Positions 48,801 to 58,383 of a stretch of DNA of 64,000 bases are shown piece after piece. The notes beneath the pieces are model-generated. The model made no database searches and was not told the origin of the DNA. It worked only from the letters and a program-made list of their open reading frames with translations. Position 1 is the stretch's first letter. Each line of letters starts with the position of its first letter. Source of the stretch: Bugula neritina (taxonomy: Eukaryota > Bryozoa > Gymnolaemata > Cheilostomatida > Bugulidae); the NCBI GenBank assembly GCA_964035545.1, contig OZ037771.1, positions 8,914,408 to 8,978,407 on the forward strand. The letters are read 5' to 3'. Both the position numbers and the translations under genes were made by a program.

Positions 48801-51078
48801 TGTATAATCCTATGCCTAGACTAAACTGCCTGGACAATATAAAGCATTTTACTTGAAACATCAATTTTGATCAGCTAACATTATGTAAAAATATTTTGCT
48901 CTCACTGGGATTCGAACCCGAGACCTCTGGCTTGCAAGCAAGTGTGCTTACCATTACACCACGGGACACTGGGTAAACTCAACACTACACATTATATAAT
49001 TACTGCATCTGTCAGATTGAAATTTTTAAATTTATAAAACAATAATGGTATAATATATTTTAATGTAGTGACACATCTATACTATCTCTTCTGGAGTGTA
49101 CAGAAAGAATACCAGATTGTGAGTGGAGAACTAATATAGAGATGATTGCCAGCTTGTCACGTAGTAAGTAGACTTTCACCTAACTGTCCCACATAAATCT
49201 TTGTAAGCACCTAGGTGTTGTAGAGCTAAAATGTCGTCTATATGGTGTATAAATGGCACAGGTAATAATGGCCTTGGTGATAAGGGCAAAAATGAAAAAG
49301 TAAGTAAAAATGGCACATCTTCAATATTAGGGTTTGGGGTAGGGTTGCGTGTTTAGGATGAGGGTTTGGGGTTTGGGAATAGAGATTTGAGTTTCAGCTT
49401 GGGGTTTAAGGGTTTTAGTTTGGGGCTTGGGAAAATCTGACCTCAGTGTGCAATTTTTTCTACTTTTCCATTTGTGTCCTTATTACAGGCGCCAGTATTA
49501 CCTGTGTCATTTTTACTGTGCCATATTTATATGTGCCATCTTTACCTAAAATCAGTCTATACACCTTGCATTAGATATACATGCACCATGTTGAAGTGTT
49601 GAGCTATTGGAGAGATGGACATTGAAGCTATCTATTTTATCGACAAAATTATAAAATTCTATGGTGTCCTGTAAAAGTGGCATAGGTAAAACTGGCACAG
49701 ATAATAAAGGCACAGGTAATAATGGCACAAGTGGCAAAATAAGTAGAACTGGCAAACTTTCAAAATTAGAGTTTGGAGTGGAGGGTTTGGAATGGGTCGA
49801 ATTTGGGGGTTTGAGTTTGGGGTTTAAGGGTTGCATGGGGGTTTGAAGTTTGGAAAAAATTTAACTTCAGCTTGTGCCATTTTTACCTGTGCCATTCTTA
49901 CCTGTGCCATTATTACCTGTGCCATTATTACCTAAAATCGAATTCTAAGAACAACATTACCTCGTATACTGTTCAAGTGAGAATTTGTCTCTTTCTGGTT
50001 TTAGTATATCATATGCTCGTCTGAAACCTACCTACATTATATGCTCAGTATTTCTCCTTCTAAATGGTATAATAAGGATGTGATAGAATTGTTGATAGTA
50101 TTGAATATAACACAGCTTATGCTGTATTTTACACAAATTAATGTGATTTAACTACGTAAAAGGCCCTAGGAAAAACATAAAATCTCTTCACTTGACTATT
50201 ATCTCCCACCAGAATAGTTGAGAAGATAACTCCATAATTGAGAATAAATGTTAAAAATAGGAGTGTAACTATGCTTTTCAATGGAAATTTATAAACTGTT
50301 AATACTCTTGCGCTACACATTATTTATTAAAACATAGGTTAGTATAATGTATATACATATATACGCATATATTGAATAAAGTAAAAACTGGGTGCTTTCT
50401 CTGGATATGTTATTTTCTTACTAAGAATAATATTATATATAGCTTAGGGCTAGAATTTTATTCACACCACCAAGTACTATTAATGAAAAAACGCATTCAA
50501 TAGTTTTTTTAATTCATAGCAGCTGCAAATGATATTTAGTCATTACAATTGTATATAATTACGTATGACGTATTTAAAAAAGCATTGCAACTTTGAGTAA
50601 TATGGTCTATTCAAAATTAAATTTGGCTATTAAATACACCATATATATCATGCAGTCTTACAAATGTGTTTCATGTGGTAATGACAGGTGTGTTCTTGAT
50701 TGATGGTAAGATAAATACATGATTTAGAACTAGCTAGCTAACAAAAGAACAAGCAGTTATGTTTACAACCAGATATTGGTGATATTGTTTGTATTTTGAT
50801 ATTTGGTAAATATAGCAATTTGTATAGATGGACATGTCTAGATAGCTGCAGTTTATAACTTGGATATTTTAGGAAGCTTGTGTTACTCTGGTGACAAGTG
50901 TATGGCTGGAGGGATCATGTACGTTGTGAGCCGTGGAAGTGGCTGCACAAGGTTTAAACTGGCAGCATTGAATAACTTGCAGTCATTAGCCAGTCAGCGA
51001 GAGCAGCGGACAGCTCCTGGCACAAAGTTTGATGTTTCTATATGTGGTCTGCAGCACTCTACCCTGGTACCCTGTTAG
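42811..51078 (+). CDS. Unrecognised secreted Cys-rich protein, 5 exons
   Basis: Exons: 42811-42913, 45420-45566, 47288-47384, 49069-49163, 50873-51078 (648 nt, 215 aa). All borders are GT-AG with agreeing phases. The start has a signal peptide (MHLLLFLVYAGVSVYG). The mature protein has 13 cysteines, mostly in close pairs, one or two pairs per exon: TECFERCTP, GCDQTILDC, ECTERIPDC, CYSGDKC, GCTRF, SICGL and a terminal VPC. Between them are short helix-like stretches such as VLKMMELLSKIFSILKS. I recognise no family. Secretion and disulfide bonding are inferred from sequence. An odd cysteine count suggests a free Cys, a dimer, or an exon missed in the long introns. Exon calls rest on phase and protein character, so extra exons are possible. 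Confidence 0.62.
43218..43692. other. Plain intron 1 sequence after a C-run
   Basis: A homopolymer-like C run at 43203-43217, then AT-rich sequence with nothing recognised. Confidence 0.35.
43693..43862 (+). mobile_element. Short MITE-like repeat, copy 1
   Basis: A 170-bp unit beginning GAGGTAGGTGCAGTAATGGA and ending with the imperfect inverse (CTCAATTTCTCCACTTC...CTCCTAAATG). It is repeated at 51421-51583. Non-coding. Confidence 0.7.
45959..46233. mobile_element. Foldback repeat, copy A
   Basis: The left half repeats GGTAATAATGGCAC-like words, the right half their inverse (GTGCCATTATTACC). The centre is T/G-rich (TTAGGGTTTTGGGTTTG). Inverted ends CGGTAGAAATGGCACC and GGTGCCATTTTACCG. In intron 2 of the unrecognised gene. 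Related copies at 49244 and 49669. Confidence 0.78.
48901..48975 (-). tRNA. tRNA-like sequence, probably a pseudogene or SINE head
   Basis: On the minus strand there is a box A-like GTGGTGTAATGGTAAGCAC, an arm with CTTGCTTGCAAG and a perfect box B GGTTCGAATCC. A convincing acceptor stem and a seven-base anticodon loop could not be drawn, so I do not assign an amino acid. It lies in intron 3 of the unrecognised gene. Confidence 0.4.
49244..49546. mobile_element. Foldback repeat, copy B
   Basis: Same design as copy A: GGTAATAATGG and GGGCAAAAATG on the left, a long G-rich centre (TTAGGGTTTGGGGTAGGG and variants), GTGCCAT words on the right. In intron 4 of the unrecognised gene. Confidence 0.78.
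49669..49932. mobile_element. Foldback repeat, copy C
   Basis: Same family, 120 bp from copy B and in the same orientation. Ends in four near-perfect units of TGTGCCATTATTACC. The right ends of B and C both read ACCTAAAATC. Confidence 0.78.
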
Positions 51079-51981
51079 CGCTTAGACGATCAGCTGTCGG
51101 CTTATAGCTCAGACAATCACAAGTTGCATAACACTAAATCAAAAAAATCCTCTGTTATCCACAACTTATTTTGTATTTTCATGCCTACATAGTAGGTTAC
51201 CATTAATATGCATATAATTATATCTTACTTTACTTGTGTCTTTCATAATCTGTGAACACCATATTTAAAAGTTCTGTTGGTACAATTTCACACTGAGCTG
51301 CAATATAACCTGCGTTATATACTTATATAGATATTCAGGTCACAACATTTATTTTGTTGAATTTTCATAAAAACGCTTACCAATACAATTTAACTCACAA
51401 AAAGAAAAAGCGAAATTACAGAGGTAGGTGCAGTAATGAAGAAATTGAGAAAAGCCTGTGTTCTAGATTAGAAATGTGTCAAAAGAAGTTTTGTTGGCGC
51501 AAGAGTTTCAACCCTTGCCCCAAACCAAAATTTAATAAAAAGCTACAAAGCTATCTCAATGTCTCCACTACTCCTCCTAAATGAAACTACAATAATCAAA
51601 ACTTACTGTATTTGAAACAAATTTTTTGCCTGAGGCAGATTTCTAATCATTATGCTCATGCAGCTAAGACATTTTTAGTAATGCATATAATTACTGATAC
51701 AAAACATAACAAAGCAGTCGAACACATATATCATATATCATTTCCCTAGTTAAATTATTCAACTACAAAATAGAAAACTTGGGAAGTAAAAACGTAAAAT
51801 TTAAATATAACTCATTATAAGCAACATCAAACGTAAAAATATAATGCTATACAAAAATATTTGTGCAAATACACAAGGTCTGTGTGTAATAACACTATGA
51901 AATTATTATTCAACATTTTGATAAAATAGCTTATAAATTAATTAAAGTCACATAAATGGGTACCTAAACAACAGACTATGC
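51079..51981. other. Intergenic between two convergent genes
   Basis: No coding frame. The only structure is the second copy of the short MITE-like repeat. Confidence 0.45.
51421..51583 (+). mobile_element. Short MITE-like repeat, copy 2
   Basis: Same orientation as 43693-43862, about 80% alike by eye. It begins GAGGTAGGTGCAGTAATGAA and ends CTCCTCCTAAATGA. Confidence 0.7.
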
Positions 51982-53109
51982 TTATTTAGTAGCGATGCCA
52001 ACGCATAGCCATCGTAAGGGAGAAAGAAAAAAAGCTTTAGCAATCGATTTCTTTTGATAGGTGATGGATGAAAATCCAGCAGACTCTAAAGCCTTCCACG
52101 GCTCCTTGTTTTGATGACAGTTGTCTAGTAAGAGTTTGCTGATAGGTGTAATTATATTCTGGCATATCCTTACCAGTTTGTTTGACTCAGAGGCGTAGAC
52201 ATGCTCCAAGAAGTAAAACTTGCCAGCCTAAGAGGGGAGAATATTAAGTTAGAGTATAACTTCATTTACCATTAATAGTGTGGTATTTTATGACCACCAA
52301 TATAATATAATTCAGTTGATAAAACTACCTCCAACACAAAAAACACACATTTATAAACAACTAAATGGTAGCAGGTCAATAGAATTAGAATTGAGAATAT
52401 AGAAAAACTTCATTAAGCAGTATTTTTCAATTATGTTGCAGGTTTAGTATTTTATTAGGATTTTATAATTGATTTTGTGAATTCATGATTTCATTTTGAA
52501 AAGCTGGATTAAGAGTGAGTATTGCTATATACAGCACAATATACCGTGCATGTGAGAGAATCTCAATTGGAGCAATGAAACCTAAGAGAATGTGCTACTT
52601 ACTGGCTTTAAAACTGTCTTTACTTCCTGAATTACTTTAGAAACATCTTCTACAGAGCATAAGACCAGAGTACACACTACGTAGTCTACTGAACCAGGTT
52701 TTATAGACTCAATTTGACTGAGTAGCTCTCCAGTACCCTGAACAAACTCCACTGATGCTAAATGTTCTCCCCTCTTCTTGAGTGAATCATCAACATAGCC
52801 TTTAAACTCGACCTTAGGCTCGACACACCTTAGTGCACATTGGTTTGGATAAAACTGAAAGTTTGTTCCTGAACCAGCCCCAATTTCAACAATAGCTTTT
52901 GCAGGTAACATAGAAGAAAACAGTGTTTGTTTTAACTCAGTCACTTGTTTTGATCGACTTAGCTTCTGATCAAACTTTGACAAAACATATGCATACAAAG
53001 TGTTATAATACTTTTTTACAATATAGCATGCTGCAACAAGAAGCAAAACTGTAAAGCAACAAAACTTATTGATCAACATTTCACTAATAGCAACATCTAC
53101 AGCAGCCAT
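51982..53109 (-). CDS. METTL7: METTL7-like membrane-anchored methyltransferase, 2 exons
   Basis: Exon 1 is 52603-53109 (169 codons) and exon 2 is 51982-52227 (81 codons plus stop), joined by a GT-AG intron in phase 0, 250 aa in all (human METTL7A 244). A hydrophobic anchor spans about residues 12-31 (LINKFCCFTVLLLVAACYIV). SAM-binding motif I is VEIGAGSGTNFQFYP (74-88), with ESIKPGSVDYVVCTLVLCSV further on. Exon 2 opens with GKFYFLEHVYA, the family's GG-x-FLEHV block, and ends LRWLCVGIATK. Relatives sit on the ER and lipid-droplet surface, and vertebrate METTL7A/B methylate thiols. Substrate here is unknown. The region upstream of the start is low-complexity DNA. Confidence 0.92.
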
Positions 53110-54573
53110 TTTATTGATAAACTTACTGTTACTGTTATTAGTATTACACTATATTACTGTATTAGTATTAAAAAAGCTGTGATTAAAAATATTAATATAA
53201 CTCCTAGTCCTAGGTTATAAGGCTAAGCAACTGGTAAATTTAGTTGTTTGAAATTTAAATTAACACAAAAATAATAAATATATAAATTTAAATTATATTA
53301 CCAGTTGGCAGTTAGGTAGTGAGTTACCATTAGGCATTAATATTATCATCAATATCAATATGAATATGAGTACGAGTATAAAATTAAATTACTATTACTA
53401 TTACTGTATTAGTATTAGTGTATTACTATCAGTATTGGAAAAAAATTATCAAAATAAATATAATATTAATTATAATACTAATAGCAATTTAAAATTTATT
53501 TCTATGTTTATTTTTCATCACTGACAATAAAAAACACACATGAACTTGGACTGAGAAAGTATTGGTTATAGTCAGACCTACTCGAATTCCTACTAAAGCC
53601 AATATAATATTTGTTAATGTTATATCAAATAATTTGGACCTTGCACCCTGCAATTCCTTGGAGAAGTAACATGATTGAAAAATTGCTAAAGCAGCGCTGA
53701 GTCGGAGGCGATTCTGAATGCAGAGTTTGCGCAGACTCTAAACTTCAACGTTGAGGCTTCAATAAGTGAACTCAGTAACTACGACCCCCGTGCTGCTTCA
53801 AGCAATCTTTATAATTTGTAGATTAGAAACTATAGACCTAGTTCTATTCTTCATATAAATATTGTAATACAACATTAGCGCAGTCCATGAAACTTTTATC
53901 GGACGGTTCGAGCAGTGTGATCTTGGTGATCAGTGTAATCCTTTGGGTTCGAGCTAATGATGAACAAAAGCCTGTCAGATGCTAAGTTGAACTGTTGACC
54001 TCTTAAACCGCTATTTAACAGAGTGATAACTGAAATTTAATAATTTAATAATTTTAGCTGAACTAGAAATATTATATTATTTTTGTAATAATTGAATGTA
54101 TACATCACTTTAAAGTTTAACCTTTTAACCCGTTGGTTTAAGAGCGTGCACTTGTAATACTTATACTTATAGTTATAGTTATACCTTATACGTAGCTATA
54201 AATATTAATTTAAGTTTAACCCTTCCCACGCAGTTTCAGTTTCAGTTTGAGTTTGCAAATAATAATATTAATAATCATGATGATAGTATTAATAATAGTA
54301 TTAACAATTTATTAAATTTAATAATATTGTTATAATTATTAATACTACTATTAAATTTAATTGAAAGACAATACTAATCAAATGGTTATAGTAAAATAGT
54401 CAAATACACGATAATCATAATCAAATTCAATATCATAATGATAAGTAGTACTAGTAGTACGATTGCTATTTAATTTTTAGCTATAAAATTTAATAGCGTC
54501 AACTAATACTATAAAATTCAAATTAATGAACCTAATATTTTAATAGGAGCTAGTAAATTAGTATAACTTATAG
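53110..54573. promoter_or_regulatory. Drifting low-complexity DNA upstream of the METTL7-like gene
   Basis: Blocks of TATTACTGTATTAGTATTA, AATATGAATATGAG, ACTTATAGTTATAG and AATAATATTAATAA words, interrupted at 53640-54060 by ordinary sequence. No coding frame. A promoter role is inferred from position only. Confidence 0.45.
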
Positions 54574-54956
54574 TTATAAGTGAAAGAAAATAGTTAAAGC
54601 ATTAATAGATCCCCCAACTCTATAGTGAATGTAATAGTGAATGTGGTCTCCGTCGGTTGATTTGATCATGGAATGCACCCTAAGATTTGGCTGAGCAGCG
54701 GCGCCTGTGGCTGTGCAGACCCATGTGTGAGTGGCACTCGGTACAAAAGTCACACTTGTGAGTGGACTTTGTTCCATTTTATCTCTGCCCTCTTTACATA
54801 AAACCGGATTATCCGCAAACTGCATGCTCCATGATGCATCTTCCTTACTGTCATCTGGGATAATATTTATTATAATTATGAAAAGTAATGGGCTTAAGGC
54901 TGAGCCTTGGCGTAATCCAACTTTCACTCTTATATCTCTTGTTTCTCTTGCGTTTG
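54574..54956 (-). pseudogene. RTE-like LINE reverse transcriptase, downstream fragment
   Basis: Carries the RT palm block VGLRQGSALSPLLFIIII and a catalytic motif degraded to FADN (normally FADD). It is the continuation of the RT fragment at 58085-58383. The two pieces were separated by the 3.1-kb LINE inserted between them. Confidence 0.82.
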
Positions 54957-54961
54957 TTACT

Positions 54962-57900
54962 GATTGATTGATTGATTGATTGATTTATTACATATCACAA
55001 ACATGACAACACGTTGCAAAATTCAGTGTAAATACTGGCTATAATAAGTAGGAATGAACAAAAATAAGAGAAAAAAAAATCAAAACTCTGTTGGATTATT
55101 TAAAATAAAAGCTCATTTAAAGTATTTACAAGATGTCGCAAGAAGCTATCTCTGCCCCATGCCCCTCTATATTTTATGGTTCGATATCTTCCAGAAGGGC
55201 ATTGACTCAGAAAGTTATTGATGAAATGGTCATTGTCTATTATATATTTGATGGCAAGTTCTTTAGTGAGTTTCTGAATGTGCAAATCAATGTTTAGATA
55301 CTCAATTCCGAGTTTTGAGCAATCTTTGAGAATTCTTCGAATAGCCTTTTTATCACTGGCATAGATACAAGTAAAAATAGTAGGTAGACAATAGGCGATG
55401 CGGGACATGATGAAACTTCTGAATAACATATTTGCTAGAGGTTTAGAGCTAAGATACGCAAAATTCTTCACAATATACATTCTTCTTGATACTGTTGTTA
55501 CTACTGATTGTACATGTTCATGAAATCTCAAATTTTGATCCACTAACACACCAAGATATCTCACTTTTTCAGACAATACAATGTTTGTTTCATTCAATAC
55601 AAGAGTAGGGGTATGAGGTTTCACACGTTGGGTTGAGAACATCATTTCTTGGGTCTTGCTAGGGTTTAATAATAGATTTAAATCGTCACATTGCTTAGAA
55701 ATTCTTTTAATCTCGTCAAAGTAAATATTTAGATCAGAGTGTTTGCCAATGCAGCCAATAATGCAAGTGTCATCTGCATATTTAACTACAGTGATGTTGC
55801 TCTGGCTTGAGGTAATCCTATTAGTGTAGATAGAAAACAATAGTGGAGATAAACAGCACCCTTGGGGAGTTCCTGTGTTAGTTATGATTGGATTTGATGT
55901 TATGCCATCCACTACTGTGCGCTGTACTCTGTTTGTAAGAAAGCTGTAAATCCACTCAGTAACATTGGAGTCAAGATGCGTTAGTTGCGTAATGAGGTCT
56001 GGAATAGATATAGTATTGAATGCAGAAGAGAAGTCTAGAAAGAGGCACCTTGCGTAATTGGATGCTTTCTTATCAATGAAACTTGTCACAGTAGTAGTTA
56101 GACATAACAGGGCATCTTGTGTAGACCGATTTGTACGATATGCGAACTGATATTTGTCCATAGGTGTATGAGTTATAATGTAGTGTTTGATGAGCCTTTC
56201 CAGCATTTTGCATATACAGCTTGCGAGAGCAATTGGACGATATTGTTTAAGTAGTTCAGGATTTTTGACTTTAGGAAGTGGCTTGATCATTGCAGATTTC
56301 CATGAATTTGGAGTTGTCTTAGATTGGATGGAGAAAGTAAACAGTTTTGTAAAGACAGGTGCTAGTTGATAGCAGCAGATTTTTAAAACTTTCGGAATGA
56401 GACCATCAGGACCTGCACCTTTTCGTGAGTTTAGTCCCTTTAGCTGTTTGAGAACAGCGTCTTCTGATATTTCCAATGGAGGTGCACTGATAATGTTTCT
56501 ATCAAAAACAGGCTGATGAGATATAGGCTTTTCATATCGGGTGAAGAAGGTATTTAGGTCATCAGGTGTAAATGGGTTAGCTTTAGCAGTAGTTGTCTTG
56601 CTGTGTGGTAGACCACTTATTTTCTTTATATCAATCCATGCTTTGGCTGGTTGATTTGCTAATTGTAGTTGAATTTTCTTAGAGTAATTAACTTTGCTGT
56701 TGGTTATAGATCTGGTGATGTCACGTTTGAGCTTATTATATAGTTTATGGTTTCCATCTTTGTGGGCTACTTGTTTTTGATAGATCATTTCTGTAATATG
56801 TTTAGTAATCCAAGGTTTCTGATTGGTACATGTTCTGAAGCTTTTCGAAGGTATGCAGATATCTGTGCAGAAGTTTATATAGTCTGTTACAATTTCAGTT
56901 TGTTGATGGATGTTATCATCATCAGAGAGCAGATTATTCCAGATAGTAATGTCCAATGCTGCTTTCAGCTTTTCACAGTTCTCTTCAGAATATATACGTC
57001 TGGTGACTCGAGTTGGTTTGTATTTAGATAATGGTGTGTAGGTTGGTATGAGATGTGTTATAAAGTGATCTGACCCACCAAGCTTTGCAAGTTGATGGCA
57101 TTGTTTGAAGGCATCTTTGATTCTGATATAGCATTTATCAAGAATTTTATTGTTGCGGGTAGGTGTTTTGACTGTTTGATAGTATCCATCAAGTTTAATC
57201 GGAAGCTGATTAAAGTCCCCCATTACAAAAATGCAAGAATCAGGGTGCTTTTTTTCTAGTTCTTTAACATGTGTTGATATTGTTTTAGCTGTGGATGAAG
57301 CATTTTGTTTTAGTCTAGAAGCACCGGTGAAGGGAGTATAGCATGAAACAGTGATAATTGAAGTAAACTCTCTTGGAAGCCAGTGAGGTCTTGATTTAAT
57401 TGTCATAATTTCACAGTGATTGTCCATATAGTTGAATATAAGATTGTTATTTGTTGACCATTTGTTGTCAATATAGACTAGAATGCCTCCTCCACAGGTT
57501 TTACCGCTAGCATCTGGAAGTCTGTCCATACGGAACTGCTCATAACCTTCAAGCTCAGTTCTTGAATGTAGCACATCTGGAGTAAGCCAGGATTCCGTTA
57601 TACAAATAAGCTGAGATTGGTTACTAAGTCTTTTAGTTTTAAGGAGACCATGGAGTTCGTCGAGTTTATTTCTTACAGATTGTGCATTAGTGAGCACAAC
57701 TGCAGGTAATGGTACTTTACCAGTTTTAGAACTGTGGTTGACTCTAACTCCGCCACGCTTGCCCCTCTTTCTAGATCGAAGAAGTCTCGGATCAATAACC
57801 TTTACTGCGTGTTTGTAGTTAGTGTTCCAAATATCTTTCAGCTGATGTCGAGTCAAAGAGCTTTTAATATCCAACAGAGCTTGATAATCCATAATAATAT

Positions 57901-58073
57901 GTTCAAGGCCTTTCACTCCTCTTGGCTTGTAAATGAGGGTGATTATAAGCCAGCATAAACAAAGGCTGCAATAACTGCGCCACAATGTCAACAGTAAAAG
58001 CATTAAAGCTAAGTACTAGAATACAGAGAGCATTGAAAACACAACCTCCCTCTGCGAGAGCCAACTGCCAATC
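54962..58073 (-). mobile_element. L2/CR1-like LINE, apparently full length, flanked by a 5-bp duplication
   Basis: It ends on the minus strand with an (AATC)n tail (plus strand TGATTGATTGATTGATTGAT at 54961). It is flanked by TTACT at 54957-54961 and 58074-58078, a likely 5-bp target-site duplication. Length 3.1 kb. The short tetranucleotide tail is typical of CR1/L2-type elements. Confidence 0.78.
55100..58003 (-). CDS. LINE ORF2: AP endonuclease plus reverse transcriptase, intact
   Basis: 967 codons with no stop. The ATG at codon 38 (MDYQALLDIK) is a plausible alternative start. Endonuclease at about 100-320: LTNAQSVRNKLDEL, ITESWLTPD, VMGDFNQLPI, GGSDHFITH. Reverse transcriptase at about 510-790: KPLPKVKNPELLKQYRPIAL, QFAYRTNRSTQDALL, CLFLDFSSAFNTI (motif A Asp), GTPQGCCLSPLLFSIYTN, VKYADDTCII (catalytic DD) and LNPSKTQEM. 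A Cys/His-poor C-terminal domain follows. The protein nicks target DNA and reverse transcribes its RNA in place. LDFSSAF and GTPQGCCLSP point to the Jockey superfamily (CR1/L2/Rex1). The intact frame suggests recent activity. Confidence 0.9.
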   Translation of the reverse strand: MLLLLTLWRSYCSLCLCWLIITLIYKPRGVKGLEHIIMDYQALLDIKSSLTRHQLKDIWNTNYKHAVKVIDPRLLRSRKRGKRGGVRVNHSSKTGKVPLPAVVLTNAQSVRNKLDELHGLLKTKRLSNQSQLICITESWLTPDVLHSRTELEGYEQFRMDRLPDASGKTCGGGILVYIDNKWSTNNNLIFNYMDNHCEIMTIKSRPHWLPREFTSIITVSCYTPFTGASRLKQNASSTAKTISTHVKELEKKHPDSCIFVMGDFNQLPIKLDGYYQTVKTPTRNNKILDKCYIRIKDAFKQCHQLAKLGGSDHFITHLIPTYTPLSKYKPTRVTRRIYSEENCEKLKAALDITIWNNLLSDDDNIHQQTEIVTDYINFCTDICIPSKSFRTCTNQKPWITKHITEMIYQKQVAHKDGNHKLYNKLKRDITRSITNSKVNYSKKIQLQLANQPAKAWIDIKKISGLPHSKTTTAKANPFTPDDLNTFFTRYEKPISHQPVFDRNIISAPPLEISEDAVLKQLKGLNSRKGAGPDGLIPKVLKICCYQLAPVFTKLFTFSIQSKTTPNSWKSAMIKPLPKVKNPELLKQYRPIALASCICKMLERLIKHYIITHTPMDKYQFAYRTNRSTQDALLCLTTTVTSFIDKKASNYARCLFLDFSSAFNTISIPDLITQLTHLDSNVTEWIYSFLTNRVQRTVVDGITSNPIITNTGTPQGCCLSPLLFSIYTNRITSSQSNITVVKYADDTCIIGCIGKHSDLNIYFDEIKRISKQCDDLNLLLNPSKTQEMMFSTQRVKPHTPTLVLNETNIVLSEKVRYLGVLVDQNLRFHEHVQSVVTTVSRRMYIVKNFAYLSSKPLANMLFRSFIMSRIAYCLPTIFTCIYASDKKAIRRILKDCSKLGIEYLNIDLHIQKLTKELAIKYIIDNDHFINNFLSQCPSGRYRTIKYRGAWGRDSFLRHLVNTLNELLF

Positions 58074-58084
58074 TTACTAATCTT

Positions 58085-58383
58085 GTCATTGTGCCCTTTT
58101 ACATATCCTTTATGATAGCAATGTAGGCTTCAGGCACTTGGAGCTTCCTTAGACAATATCATGTTAGCTCTCTTTGGGTGGTATTGTAGGTCTTTTCCAG
58201 GTTAGTGTATACCATATGCAACTCTTTGTTGAATCCCTGTACTTTTCCTGTAGCATGAGTGGACAAAACATAGGCTGAGTGGTTGATTTGCTTCTTTAAC
58301 TTGCCCAACTCAACTTTGCCTCTTTCATCAAGTGTAAGAAAGTGAGGAGGGGGTCTTGTAAAGTGAAACAATTTTACTTTCAC
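58085..58383 (-). pseudogene. RTE-like LINE reverse transcriptase, upstream fragment
   Basis: Contains KELHMVYTNLEKTYNTTQREL, which aligns to the motif A block of RTE-type reverse transcriptases but has Asn where the catalytic Asp should be. It then reads QVPEAYIAIIKDM with stops on either side. This is the 5' half of the element split by the younger LINE. Confidence 0.8.

Noticed and set aside
49322-49440. TTAGGG-like words as an interstitial telomere
   Set aside because: Degenerate, mixed with TTTGGGG and TTTAGG, and always inside the foldback element core, so part of that repeat and not a telomere relic.
54731-54967. 78-codon plus frame
   Set aside because: Antisense shadow of the older LINE reverse-transcriptase fragment.
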